Source: Firmicutes bacterium HGW-Firmicutes-15 (GTDB lineage Bacteria > Bacillota > Syntrophomonadia > Syntrophomonadales > Syntrophomonadaceae). From it: 64,000 bases of DNA. Where the stretch lies: NCBI GenBank assembly GCA_002840245.1, contig PHAA01000009.1:1-64000 (forward strand). Direction: 5' to 3'. The notes beneath the pieces were generated by a model that was not told where the DNA came from, searched no databases, and worked only from the letters and a program-made list of their open reading frames with translations. Position 1 is the first letter of the stretch. Each line of letters begins with the position of its first letter. Below, piece by piece: positions 9,554-18,325 of the stretch. The translations under genes were made by a program, and so were the position numbers.

Positions 9554-9616
9554 TTAGGGGACATTCCCCTTAAGGGGTGTGTCCCCTTACCTTATCTGGT
9601 GTCCCCTTACCTTATT
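9554..9616. repeat. Palindrome plus direct repeat overlapping a stop codon
   Basis: GGGGACA at 9557-9563 pairs with TGTCCCC at 9580-9586 around an inner CCCCTTAAGGGG palindrome. The unit GTGTCCCCTTACCTTAT then occurs twice, near 9579-9595 and 9599-9615. The second copy supplies the last codons (VIR) and the stop of the upstream PLP-enzyme gene. It resembles REP-type palindromic elements but no related copy was recognised elsewhere in the window. Confidence 0.7.
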
Positions 9617-10833
9617 ACACCTTCCAAGAGTTGTTTAACCACGAAACGACAGTGCTCATAGCTCAAACCACCTTGTAAGTATACCGCATAAGGCTCTCTT
9701 AAGGGAGCATCACAGGATAATTCAATAGAGGAACCCTGGATAAAGGTTCCGGCAGCCATTACGATTTGATCGTTATATCCGGGCACTTGCCCGTATTCCA
9801 GCCTCACGTCGCTGTCCACCGGGGAACTGCTCTGGACTATCTGACAGAAACGGATTACCTCTTCGGCACTATTCATCTTAATAGCCTGTACAATATCACC
9901 ACGTGCTTCTCCCCAGCGAGGATAAACTTCGCAGCCGCATTTTTCAAAAACATAAGCGAGCAGCGCTGCTCCTTTCATGGCCTGCAGAACTGTATGAGGC
10001 GCCATGAAAATCCCCTGGTAAAGCAAGCGGTTGTTAATAAGACTGGCTCCCAATTCTTTACCCAGACCGGGAGCAGTAATCTGGTATGCTACATCTTGCA
10101 CTAGCTCTTTTCTGCCTGCGATATATCCCCCTGATGGGACTAAGCCCCCACCCGGGTTTTTAATAAGGGAACCGGCTATAAGGTCTACCCCTACCTGGGA
10201 TGGTTCACGGTAATCAGTAAACTCTCCATAGCAATTATCCACAAAGATTATCGTTTGCTGATTAGCAGCTCGAATCGTTTTAACCAGGATTTCTAAATCT
10301 TCTATTCTCAGAGATGGCCGTAAACTGTAACCTCTCGACCTCTGCAAAAGGACCAGTCGAGTATTGGAACCAATACTTGCCTGAATAGCCGGTAAATCAG
10401 GCCTGCCATCCGCAGTCAGCGCCACCTCTTTATACTTGATTCCTCTTTCTACCAGTGTCCCCCTTTCGGGATATTTCTTGCCGATTACTTTGGAAAGGGT
10501 ATCGTAAGGACTTCCTAAGAGGGAAATCATTTCATCACCAGGCCTCAAAAGGGCCATAAGGCAGGCCGATATGGCATGAGTACCCGAAACAATTTGAGAG
10601 CGAACCATGGCATCTTCAGCTCCCAGCACTTCTGCGTAGATAGCTTCTAATTCGTCTCTGCCTATATCTCCATAACCATAGCCGGTGGATGAATTAAAAT
10701 AGCTATCTCTTACCTTATGTCCTTGGAAGGCTTTAAGTATCTTCTCCTGATTATAATAAGATGTTTCCTCAAATAAATTAAAAACGCCACGCAAAGACTC
10801 CTCCGCCTGGCGTATCAAAGTTAAGCCATCCAA
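9607..10833 (-). CDS. Aluminium-resistance / methionine-gamma-lyase-like PLP enzyme
   Basis: This is a fold-type I PLP enzyme of the Alum_res family, related to cystathionine and methionine gamma lyases (YnbB-like). D199 in FVDNCYGEF and the PLP lysine K225 in AGSLIKNPGGG are visible. The SSTGYGYGD stretch near residue 50 is conserved in the family. The protein has 408 residues, normal for the group. Despite the name, a role in aluminium tolerance is weakly founded and the substrate is unknown. Its last codons lie in a repeat. Confidence 0.88.
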   Translation of the reverse strand: MDGLTLIRQAEESLRGVFNLFEETSYYNQEKILKAFQGHKVRDSYFNSSTGYGYGDIGRDELEAIYAEVLGAEDAMVRSQIVSGTHAISACLMALLRPGDEMISLLGSPYDTLSKVIGKKYPERGTLVERGIKYKEVALTADGRPDLPAIQASIGSNTRLVLLQRSRGYSLRPSLRIEDLEILVKTIRAANQQTIIFVDNCYGEFTDYREPSQVGVDLIAGSLIKNPGGGLVPSGGYIAGRKELVQDVAYQITAPGLGKELGASLINNRLLYQGIFMAPHTVLQAMKGAALLAYVFEKCGCEVYPRWGEARGDIVQAIKMNSAEEVIRFCQIVQSSSPVDSDVRLEYGQVPGYNDQIVMAAGTFIQGSSIELSCDAPLREPYAVYLQGGLSYEHCRFVVKQLLEGVIR

Positions 10834-10855
10834 ATATTTTTACACCACTTTCTTC

Positions 10856-11107
10856 CTAGGATTTTGAGCCTCTATTTATCCGGTTATTTTTATCATATTT
10901 AATTTGATAAGATTGATTGCAACGACCACAAACCAGGTGCTTAAATTCTAGCACTTCTGGAGTATTGGGAGTCAAGTTAATTGTTCCAGGTACTCCGTCA
11001 GCGTGTATTTGGTAGGTTCTTGCTTTTAAATATGCTTCCTGGTAAAGCAAATCACTATCACATTCAGGACATTTAGGTTGATTATATTCCTTTTCAAATA
11101 AACTCAT
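10856..11107 (-). CDS. Small zinc-ribbon protein, unknown function
   Basis: The 83-residue protein has two CxxC knuckles, CPECDSD near residue 14 and CGRCNQSY near residue 61, expected to bind one zinc ion. GGGGGAG precedes the ATG. It is 22 nt upstream of the PLP-enzyme gene and probably in the same transcript. No specific family is recognised. Confidence 0.7.
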   Translation of the reverse strand: MSLFEKEYNQPKCPECDSDLLYQEAYLKARTYQIHADGVPGTINLTPNTPEVLEFKHLVCGRCNQSYQIKYDKNNRINRGSKS

Positions 11108-11178
11108 TAAACTCCCCCCACTTATTAAACAATTTCCTTCTATATTATAATATACTTAAGAGCATATCTGAAATCATA

Positions 11179-11283
11179 CTATTTTATAAAACCACTTGGC
11201 AAATCATCTTCTTCTATCATCATCAAATCCTTACGGTTTAGATAATCCTTATCCACAATCCACAAGGCTTGCAACCTGATCGA
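11179..11283 (-). pseudogene. Copy of the spoVK 3' end (last 34 codons plus stop)
   Basis: The minus strand reads SIRLQALWIVDK... and ends ...DDLPSGFIK-stop. It matches the C-terminus of the complete SpoVK at 18591-19490 in 28 of 34 residues and in about 92 of 105 bases, with no frameshift and the same TAG stop. Immediately upstream there are two stop codons and then the end of the ABC-transporter gene, so the fragment has no start of its own. It cannot be a working AAA+ protein. It marks the far edge of the transporter cassette. Confidence 0.9.
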
Positions 11284-11297
11284 TTATCAGTAAACCG

Positions 11298-12218
11298 TTA
11301 GATGAAATTTCTACCCCGGTAACAACCATACACAAAATGACCTTCTGATACTTCGAACAACCGATTATTTTCTTCTGAATTAGCACCGATACTCAAATTA
11401 TGTTTTATACGAATTCTCTCCCTGGCACTATCTGGATCAGGAACAAGTATTGATGAGAACAATGCCTTAGTGTAAGGATGAATCGGATTGCGATATAACT
11501 CCTTGGTTTCGGCCAACTCAACAATTTTTCCATGATACATAACGCCGACTCGATCGCAGACATACCTTACCATGGCTAGGTCATGGGAAATAAATAAACA
11601 AGTCAGGCCGTTCTCGTGTTGAAGTTTTTTAAATAAATTGATAATTTGAGCTTGGATAGAAACATCTAAAGATGCAATCGGTTCATCTGCGATGATGAAT
11701 TCGGGATCAAGACTAAGCGCCCGGGCAATTCCTACCCGTTGTCGCTGTCCCCCTGAACATTCATAAGGGTAATGGTCCAGATAGATTTTATCCAGTCCCA
11801 CTAAATTTAAAAGCTCGTAAACCTTTTCACTGCGTTCTTCTTTCTTCTTATATAATTTTTGAATTATAAGCGGCTCCTCAATAATTTCTTTTACTGTCAT
11901 CCGTGAGTTGAGGGATGACGTTGAGTCTTGAAAGATGATTTGCATATTTCTATAAATAAATGTCTTTTCCGCCCTATAAGTTTTAGGATCTGATATAAGT
12001 TTTCCTCTATAATATATTTCTCCCCCGGTGGGTTGATAGATATTAATAATGCTTCGGCCAGTTGTGGATTTTCCTGAGCCGGATTCACCCACCAAACCCA
12101 ATATCTCGCCTTTATAGATATCGAAAGATATATCATCAACTGCTTTAATAAGGGTATTTCTAGCTAGCTTAAAATACTGCTTTAAATTCTTTACTTCCAA
12201 TAATTTTTCAGTCTTCAC
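11298..12218 (-). CDS. Peptide/nickel ABC transporter ATPase, DppF/OppF type
   Basis: This is the second ATPase subunit of the transporter. Walker A is GLVGESGSGKST, the ABC signature is ECSGGQRQRVGIARAL, Walker B is FIIADEP, and the H-loop is LFISHDLAMVRY. The 306-residue chain is shorter than usual OppF/DppF proteins. It lacks the cysteine-containing GCRFHxRCP segment and keeps only a short GHFVYGCY end. The start is GTG with GGAGTG upstream. It is the last gene of the cassette, 14 nt before the spoVK fragment. Whether the tail was shortened by the event that made the cassette edge is open. Confidence 0.93.
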   Translation of the reverse strand: MKTEKLLEVKNLKQYFKLARNTLIKAVDDISFDIYKGEILGLVGESGSGKSTTGRSIINIYQPTGGEIYYRGKLISDPKTYRAEKTFIYRNMQIIFQDSTSSLNSRMTVKEIIEEPLIIQKLYKKKEERSEKVYELLNLVGLDKIYLDHYPYECSGGQRQRVGIARALSLDPEFIIADEPIASLDVSIQAQIINLFKKLQHENGLTCLFISHDLAMVRYVCDRVGVMYHGKIVELAETKELYRNPIHPYTKALFSSILVPDPDSARERIRIKHNLSIGANSEENNRLFEVSEGHFVYGCYRGRNFI

Positions 12219-12239
12219 TACATTTCACTCCAGAAACTG

Positions 12240-12278
12240 AGGGACTGTAAAGAAATAAACTATTCCTTTACAGCCCCT
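12240..12278. repeat. 39-bp palindrome carrying the dppD stop codon
   Basis: AGGGACTGTAAAGAAATA and its near-perfect inverse TATTCCTTTACAGCCCCT form a 39-bp palindrome. On the minus strand it provides the last codons (QGL) and TAA of the dppD-like gene. The ends resemble the tips (AGGGRCTATCAAGGAATAAA) of the MITE-like elements at 61 and 62 kb, so it may be a solo remnant. It lacks a T run, so it is a weak terminator at best. Confidence 0.65.
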
Positions 12279-13275
12279 GAAATCTTACCGGTGGCTGTAC
12301 TTTCGGAGCATCCTGGTGCAAAAGCCAGGTTGCGGCACTATGGGTGGCGCTGATTTTAAACATGGGAGGTTCAGCTAGATAGTCTATCTTCAAGGCATAT
12401 TTATTCCTTTGGGCAAAAGCATCTCCCCGGGGCAGGTGCAATAGATTGGGGGGCATTCCTGATATGCAATTTAATAATCCCTCATCGGAATCTATTTTAG
12501 GTAAAGAAGACATTAATCCCCAGGTATAGGGGTGGCGGGGATCGTAAAAAATATCTTGAGCGGTACCTATCTCGACAATCTTGCCGGCATACATGACTGC
12601 GATCCTTTGGGCTAATTGAGCAGCTACGCCTAAATCGTGGGTAATAAAAATGATCGATATGCCAGTTTTGGCTTGTATTTCCTGAATGAGTTCCAATATT
12701 TGCGCCTGGATAGTCACGTCCAAAGCAGTGGTTGGTTCATCGGCAATTAACACTTTCGGATTGCAGGCCAGGGCAATAGCAATAACACTTCTTTGTCTCA
12801 TTCCCCCGGAAAAATGATGCGGATATTGAGCGTGCCTATTTTCGGCATCATCCAGCCCGACCAGTTCCATCAATTCGATACTTTTCTTTTTGGCTGCACT
12901 TTTGCTGATCTTTTGATGAATGAGCACCGCTTCCATAATCTGTTTGCCAATAGTAATGGTAGGATTTAACAAAGTCATAGGGTCTTGAAAGATCATCGAA
13001 ATCTCTTTGCCTCTCACCCTATCCATGGACTTGGGCGATAGCTTGGTCATATTCTCCCCATTAAGGATAACTTCACCGCTTTTTATTGAACCATTCTCGG
13101 GCAGGATGCGTAAAATGCTTTTGCATAATACTGATTTACCACAGCCTGATTCTCCCAGTATGGCTAAGGTTTCCCCTTTTTTCAGAGAGAATGAAACATC
13201 TCTTACCACCTGCACTTCGCCTTCTTCAGTGCTAAAGCTAACCGCCAAATGATTCACTTCTAATAAATTGCTCAT
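12268..13275 (-). CDS. Peptide/nickel ABC transporter ATPase, DppD/OppD type
   Basis: This is the first ATPase subunit. Walker A is [12 protein letters not shown], the signature is [16 protein letters not shown], Walker B is [12 protein letters not shown], and the switch histidine is in FITHDLGV. The C-terminus reads [17 protein letters not shown], a cysteine-free variant of the oligopeptide-binding tail. GGTGGAG precedes the ATG. The protein has 335 residues, a normal length. A terminator-like hairpin lies between it and the binding-protein gene upstream, so it may be expressed at a lower level. Confidence 0.94.
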   Translation of the reverse strand: MSNLLEVNHLAVSFSTEEGEVQVVRDVSFSLKKGETLAILGESGCGKSVLCKSILRILPENGSIKSGEVILNGENMTKLSPKSMDRVRGKEISMIFQDPMTLLNPTITIGKQIMEAVLIHQKISKSAAKKKSIELMELVGLDDAENRHAQYPHHFSGGMRQRSVIAIALACNPKVLIADEPTTALDVTIQAQILELIQEIQAKTGISIIFITHDLGVAAQLAQRIAVMYAGKIVEIGTAQDIFYDPRHPYTWGLMSSLPKIDSDEGLLNCISGMPPNLLHLPRGDAFAQRNKYALKIDYLAEPPMFKISATHSAATWLLHQDAPKVQPPVRFQGL

Positions 13276-13295
13276 ATCTCCACCCGTTTCTCAAA

Positions 13296-13328
13296 AACCA
13301 CAAAGGAGCCGGCAGCTCCTTTGTGGTT
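13296..13328 (-). terminator. Hairpin terminator between binding protein and ATPase genes
   Basis: AACCACAAAGGAGC pairs perfectly over 14 bp with GCTCCTTTGTGGTT around a 5-nt loop. On the minus strand the stem is followed by TTTTTGAG. Placed inside the operon, it would give partial termination. That would let the substrate-binding protein be made in excess over the ATPases, a common arrangement for ABC importers. Confidence 0.88.
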
Positions 13329-13339
13329 AAATTATGTTC

Positions 13340-14896
13340 TTACTGAATTGTCCAGTCAGTAACATTCCAGAATATGCCCACACCATGATGGCCTAAAACT
13401 GTTTCCGGGGTTATCCCCTGTAGATTCGGCTTGGCCACATACAAGGCATCAATATAGGTAATAAAGGTATAGGGCATATCCTTGGTCAATTCGGTTTGGA
13501 ATTCTTGATAATATTTTAATCTATCTGCTTTTACATCGGTTTCTCTGGCTTTAGTTAATAACTCATCAACCTTGGCATTGGAATAGCTGCTGTAATTATT
13601 ACCTTTTCCGGTTCCAAAAACCTTATAAGTATGGTCATCCGGATCAAAAGGACTTCCCCAACCAATCAGATAGGCGTCCTGATTATCCCAATCAATTTTG
13701 GACTGTACCGCAACCTTCATGTCCACGCCAATGGCTTTAAACTGTTGGACACAGATATTGGCTATGTCGGCTCTGACCCTGTCTCCTTCCTTGCAGACCA
13801 CGGTAAATGATAATTTCGTGCCATTCTTGGCATAGATGCCATCCTGACCGAGCTTCCAACCCGCTTTTTCCAATTCTGCTTTCGCTTTAGCCGGGTTATA
13901 GTCAAATTTCTCCATAGCGGGATTGTTATATTCCCCGACCTGAATAGGTGAATAGGCTACTTTGCCATGGCCTAAAAGGACACTATCCAAAATAGCTTGG
14001 CGATCAATGGCGTAGCTTAAAGCATTGGGTAATTCCCGATTCACTTTAAACAATGGATTGTTGAAATTATACATAATACCCCGGTAGTCTGATGTTTTCA
14101 TGTTATAGACCGTAAAAGCCTTATTGTTTTCAAACTGGTTCAAATCCTGGGGTGTAACTTGTGCCAAATCTAATTCTCCGGATTTTAATTGCAGGGCTCG
14201 GGCTTTGGTGTCTTCGACGATTTTAAAGATCACTTTATCAATTTTCGGTTCTTTTATATAGAAATCCTTGTTTTTTACCAGGGTAATACTCTGGCCCTTG
14301 TCCCAGCTGGCCATTTTGTATGGGCCGGTTCCAATGGGAAACTGATTGAATTTATCGGTCGCAATATCTTTTCCTTCCAGCAGGTGTTTAGGCAAGATGC
14401 CGATGGTCAAGTAATCCAGCATGGCTACATTGGGTGCCTTTAAGGTTATTTTCAACGTCGTATTGTCTGCCACTTCTATCTTAGTAATGTCTTCATAGTT
14501 GGAGGCTATTTCCGAAGCATTTTTGGGATTCATAATGGTTTCCAAAGTAAACTTCACGTCTTCAGCAGAAAAAGGTTGGCCGTCATGCCATTTAACATCT
14601 TTACGCAGCTTAAAAGTATAGGTATTGGTCGCTTTATCAAGGGTCCAGCTTTCGGCCAGATCCGGAATCACCTTATTGTCTTTATCATGAACCGTCAGTC
14701 CGCTAAAAATAAGGGAGTTTATTTCGCCATGTTCATATAAAGCTGGATTAATACTGCTATAATCCCCGCTGCCGTAAACCAGGACCGTTTCCTTGGCAGC
14801 GTCCGAGGTCTTTTTTGCAGCTCCTCCACAGCCTGCCATTAGAAGTATGCCCATTAGCAATGCCAAACCTAAAATCAACCTTTTGTTAACTTTCAT
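13340..14896 (-). CDS. Peptide/nickel ABC transporter substrate-binding lipoprotein
   Basis: The protein is a family 5 extracellular solute-binding protein. A lipoprotein signal ends in LLMAGCGG near residue 24. The pattern VIPDLAESWTLD...YTFKLRKDVKWHDGQPFSAEDVKF near residues 85-125 is the family hallmark. The motif IGWGSPFDPDDHTYKVF late in the chain is one I associate with Nik/Cnt-like members, so nickel or metal-chelate uptake is possible alongside peptides. I prefer the second ATG (14896) because it is 6 nt from GGGGGG; the track start at 14899 is equally possible. About 518 residues. Confidence 0.92.
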   Translation of the reverse strand: MKVNKRLILGLALLMGILLMAGCGGAAKKTSDAAKETVLVYGSGDYSSINPALYEHGEINSLIFSGLTVHDKDNKVIPDLAESWTLDKATNTYTFKLRKDVKWHDGQPFSAEDVKFTLETIMNPKNASEIASNYEDITKIEVADNTTLKITLKAPNVAMLDYLTIGILPKHLLEGKDIATDKFNQFPIGTGPYKMASWDKGQSITLVKNKDFYIKEPKIDKVIFKIVEDTKARALQLKSGELDLAQVTPQDLNQFENNKAFTVYNMKTSDYRGIMYNFNNPLFKVNRELPNALSYAIDRQAILDSVLLGHGKVAYSPIQVGEYNNPAMEKFDYNPAKAKAELEKAGWKLGQDGIYAKNGTKLSFTVVCKEGDRVRADIANICVQQFKAIGVDMKVAVQSKIDWDNQDAYLIGWGSPFDPDDHTYKVFGTGKGNNYSSYSNAKVDELLTKARETDVKADRLKYYQEFQTELTKDMPYTFITYIDALYVAKPNLQGITPETVLGHHGVGIFWNVTDWTIQ

Positions 14897-15048
14897 CATC
14901 TTCCCCCCTGAATATTTTTTCTCCTCTAGCCCTAAACCCTGACTTACAATCTAAACTATCTATCCCCTTTCCGTATAAGAATTATTAAGAGCTTTATCAG
15001 GTACAACAGCGATTATTTTTGATCTAATAAATGCAGCACTGACTTGTC

Positions 15049-15954
15049 TTATAAGTTGCTAAATTCTTTATTGTTTTTCTTGCGCACATAATCACCTATA
15101 TTGGTGATGCAAAACAAAGTAACTACCAGGAATACTCCGGGAATCAAGATAATCCACCAATAATTTGAGAGCAAGGCTTTCTCCGCCAACGAAAGCATGC
15201 TGCCCCAGGAAATAATTTCAATGGGCAGTCCGATTCCCAAAAAACTCAAGGTGGATTCGGTGGCAATGGCCGATCCTATGTTCATTACAACCATAAACAT
15301 GATGGCTGAAATGAAGTTAGGGAGAAGATGCCGTTTTAATATGTAAAAGAATTTTCCCCCTGCGCATTTAGCGGCCAGGATATATTCACTGTTTCTAATT
15401 TGCCTTACTTCACTGCGCACAATTTTTGAAATATTCATCCAACTGGTTATCCCAATAACAATTGATATGGATAACGGATTGGATTGTCCTATCATGGCTT
15501 GAATGAAAATGATAATCAGAATGGATGGTATACTCAGGGCGATTTCAGTAAATCGCATCATCATATCATCTATTAATTCAGACGCTACACCACTGATGCT
15601 GCCATATACCACGGCAATGGAAGTAGATATGACGGTAGCCAAAATACCGATAAACAAAGATATTCTGCCGCCATACCAGATCATAGAAAATATATCTCTG
15701 CCTAAAGAATCTGTCCCGAAGTAAAAAGTGCGGTTAGGAGCTGCATTAATATTTCTCAAATCCATATATGTCGGCTGATGATTCATCGTTACCCCGGAAA
15801 ATGCGCATCCCATGATTATGATCAGCAATACCCCCATCGATATATAGGGTTTTTCCTGCAGCGATTTTAGGAAACTTGTTTTTTTGGTTACATTTATCTT
15901 TTCGGCAAGATAATTTTCGCCAACTATATCGAAGTCGCCGTATTGCAGTTCCAA
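15049..15954 (-). CDS. ABC transporter permease, DppC type
   Basis: This inner-membrane permease has an N-terminal helix (YISMGVLLIIIMGCAFSGV) and the binding-protein-dependent permease domain. The FYFGTDSLGRDIFSMIWYGGRISL stretch is diagnostic of DppC/OppC. The EAA loop is seen in EYILAAKCAGGKFFYILKRHLLPN. The start is TTG with GGAGTG upstream. Its 5' end overlaps the dppB-like gene by 31 nt, so the two are translated together. 301 residues. Confidence 0.93.
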   Translation of the reverse strand: MELQYGDFDIVGENYLAEKINVTKKTSFLKSLQEKPYISMGVLLIIIMGCAFSGVTMNHQPTYMDLRNINAAPNRTFYFGTDSLGRDIFSMIWYGGRISLFIGILATVISTSIAVVYGSISGVASELIDDMMMRFTEIALSIPSILIIIFIQAMIGQSNPLSISIVIGITSWMNISKIVRSEVRQIRNSEYILAAKCAGGKFFYILKRHLLPNFISAIMFMVVMNIGSAIATESTLSFLGIGLPIEIISWGSMLSLAEKALLSNYWWIILIPGVFLVVTLFCITNIGDYVRKKNNKEFSNL

Positions 15955-16931
15955 TCAATCTCACTCCGATCATGTTTCATGCGGGGATCTATTTTGTCGT
16001 TAATCACCTGGGCCAGCATATTTACGAAAACAACCAGTATTCCGGTTATTAAGCAGAGCACCAGCAGCATATTATAATCATGATATTTAGCACTCTCAAA
16101 ACAGAGCGAGCCAAGTCCCGGATAAGAAAAAACTTTTTCAACTACATAAGTTCCTCCTAAAATATGAGGAACAGATATGGCCATGATGGTAATATAGGAT
16201 GGCATAATATTTCTCAAGCAATGTTTATAAACAATCTGCTTTTTATTCAAACCCTTAACTTTGCATAACAACACATAATCCTGTCTGATTTCTTCAACTA
16301 ATTTATTGCGAATCATGTAGGTGTAATACCAGAGGTGGCTTAATACCAGCACCGTTAAAGGCAATACCAGATGCCCTATCCTGCTGGTTAGATTGTTCGA
16401 TTGCCCCAGTGCATAGGCACCACTGGAAGGTAATATTCCTAAATTAATACTAAAAATCAAGATCAGCAGCAACGATACCCAAAATGATGGAATACAGCTG
16501 GTTACAACCCCCACTTTGCAGATGATTTTATCGATCGTCTGGTCCTCATGTAAAGTGCAAAAAATCCCCAAAAGCAGAGCTAATAAAAAGTTCAATGTAT
16601 ACGCAAGTCCACCGAGAATAATGGTATTTTTATATACATCTCCAATTACGACCGTAACGTCCTGTTTGTATTTATAAGATATACCGTATTCGCCATGAGC
16701 CGCATTCGCTAGCCAGTCTATATATTGCTTATATATAGGGGCGTTCAATCCCAGCTTGTCCATGGCCTCCAGTTTTTGGGCAGTATTCATCCTTTCAACG
16801 CCATCCCCGTAATAAGACATCAGAGGATCGCCCGGTGACAATCTGGACATATAAAAAACAATGATGGACAACAGAACGATAACCAAAACGAACTGTATTA
16901 CTTTTTTCCCCAGGTAAATTACATCATTCAC
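15924..16931 (-). CDS. ABC transporter permease, DppB type
   Basis: This is the partner permease, with SRLSPGDPLMSYYGDG near the N-terminus and the EAA loop in DYVLLCKVKGLNKKQIVYKHCLRNIMPSY. Six membrane segments are expected. I favour the GTG at 16931 (MNDVIYLGKK, 335 residues), which has AAGGGCAGGA just upstream. The track start at 16961 and the ATG at 16949 sit in or against the T run of a terminator-like hairpin and lack a ribosome site. It is the first gene of the transporter operon. Confidence 0.9.
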   Translation of the reverse strand: MNDVIYLGKKVIQFVLVIVLLSIIVFYMSRLSPGDPLMSYYGDGVERMNTAQKLEAMDKLGLNAPIYKQYIDWLANAAHGEYGISYKYKQDVTVVIGDVYKNTIILGGLAYTLNFLLALLLGIFCTLHEDQTIDKIICKVGVVTSCIPSFWVSLLLILIFSINLGILPSSGAYALGQSNNLTSRIGHLVLPLTVLVLSHLWYYTYMIRNKLVEEIRQDYVLLCKVKGLNKKQIVYKHCLRNIMPSYITIMAISVPHILGGTYVVEKVFSYPGLGSLCFESAKYHDYNMLLVLCLITGILVVFVNMLAQVINDKIDPRMKHDRSEIDWNCNTATSI

Positions 16932-16949
16932 AACGTCCTGCCCTTTCAT

Positions 16950-17014
16950 AATAAAAAACAAAAAACCACGAAACTTCAGCTTCTTAATTAATAAGAGGCC
17001 AAACCTTCATGGTT
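16950..17014 (-). promoter_or_regulatory. Terminator-like hairpin in the leader of the transporter operon
   Basis: On the minus strand AACCATGAA (17014-17006) pairs with TTCGTGGTT (16972-16964) in a long imperfect stem, followed by TTTTTTGTTTTTT. Upstream lie two more hairpins: GTTTAAT...ATTAAAC, which overlaps the first stem arm, and CTTAGTC-AGAA-GACTAAG near 17080. A terminator with a competing upstream hairpin fits transcription attenuation. No known riboswitch class was recognised. Confidence 0.55.
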
Positions 17015-17257
17015 TAATTTTATAGTTATTAAACTATCATTATTCTAACGCGAATTTGATTTGAAATAAGCTTAGTCTTCTGACTAAGTTTCACGCAAGA
17101 TTCATCTTACATGCATATGTTAAACGAAATTACTTTTTTTATCAAGTTTACCAATAATGTCGTATAATCTTTTTGATGTGTAGCAATTGTTAATTTGATA
17201 ATACTATAATCGGTATACTGATATGATAGGACTAACAATCTATGGGGGTGGGTACGT

Positions 17258-18325
17258 ATATTTAAGAAAGAATTTACACCAGCGCTATATGCTATCTTAG
17301 CTGCAATTCTATTTGGAGCAAGCGCTCCTATATCTAAACTGTTACTAACCAGAATTGATCCGATTTTTATGGCTTCATTTTTATACCTTGGAAGTGGCAT
17401 TGGCTTAGCTCTTCTAAAATTGCTTCTGCATTTTAAATACAGTGATTTGATCGACGAAGCACATATTAATGGAAGTGATATCCCCTGGCTTGCCATCGCA
17501 GTAATATCAGGTGGCGTGCTTGCTCCTATTCTTTTAATGTTTAGCTTAAAAGCAACCCCTGGGGCTACTGCATCACTTCTTTTAAATTTCGAAAGTGTCG
17601 CAACTTCTCTAATTGCAATTCTTGTTTTTAAAGAATCTGCTGATAAGCGAGTGTGGTCTTCCATATTACTCATTACTTTGGGAAGTATATTACTCTCTTT
17701 GAATCCAACCGCACCGTGGGGTTTTTCCTGGGGTGCATTAGGTATTATTATAGCCTGCATATTCTGGGGAATTGATAACAACTTTACCTGTAAAATTTCG
17801 CTTAAAGATCCAATGACTATTGTAATAATTAAAGGGCTATGTGCAGGTAGCTTTTCTTTAGTACTTGGATTCACTTTTGGTAGTCCATTCCCTTTAATTA
17901 AAATGATATTTCCAACTATGATATTGGGATTTTTAAGCTATGGCATGAGCATTTTTCTATTTATTAAAGCAATGAGAGCGCTTGGAGCGGCTAGAACAAG
18001 TGCATTATTTAGTACTGCCCCATTTATTGGGTCAATTATTGCTCTATCCATATTTAATGAATCACAAGGAAAACTATTTTTTATTTCTGCTCTAATAATT
18101 GTAGTTGGCGTCGTACTTCTGCTCTTTGAAAATCACGGGCATAGTCATATACATACAACCGCGGATCATAATCACAGGCATAATCATTATGATAGCCACC
18201 ACAATCATTATCATAACGAGAATCAGATACCAGAAAGCGAATATCACACGCACAGTCATGCTCATGAATCGACGGAACATACACATCTGCACAAACCGGA
18301 TATACATCATAGACATTCACATTAA
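17258..18325 (+). CDS. EamA (DMT) transporter with histidine-rich C-terminal tail
   Basis: This drug/metabolite-type membrane transporter has two EamA repeats, about ten helices. The first helix, TPALYAILAAILFGASAPIS, lies upstream of the track's ATG at 17369, so the real start must be earlier. The frame opens with ATA TTT AAG AAA GAA at 17258, 7-15 nt after GGGGGTGG. No ATG, GTG or TTG is available there, so the start codon appears to be ATA or the start is damaged. That gives about 355 residues. The last 60 residues are packed with histidines (HGHSHIH, HNHRHNHYDSHHNHYH, HTHSHAHE), a likely metal-binding tail. Transport of nickel, zinc or cobalt is an inference. It is divergent from the ABC operon. 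Confidence 0.8.
   Translation: MFKKEFTPALYAILAAILFGASAPISKLLLTRIDPIFMASFLYLGSGIGLALLKLLLHFKYSDLIDEAHINGSDIPWLAIAVISGGVLAPILLMFSLKATPGATASLLLNFESVATSLIAILVFKESADKRVWSSILLITLGSILLSLNPTAPWGFSWGALGIIIACIFWGIDNNFTCKISLKDPMTIVIIKGLCAGSFSLVLGFTFGSPFPLIKMIFPTMILGFLSYGMSIFLFIKAMRALGAARTSALFSTAPFIGSIIALSIFNESQGKLFFISALIIVVGVVLLLFENHGHSHIHTTADHNHRHNHYDSHHNHYHNENQIPESEYHTHSHAHESTEHTHLHKPDIHHRHSH

Noticed and set aside
17187-17219. Promoter elements for the EamA gene (TTGTTA, TATAAT, TATACT)
   Set aside because: All pairings give spacings of 12, 13 or 21 nt, outside the normal range.
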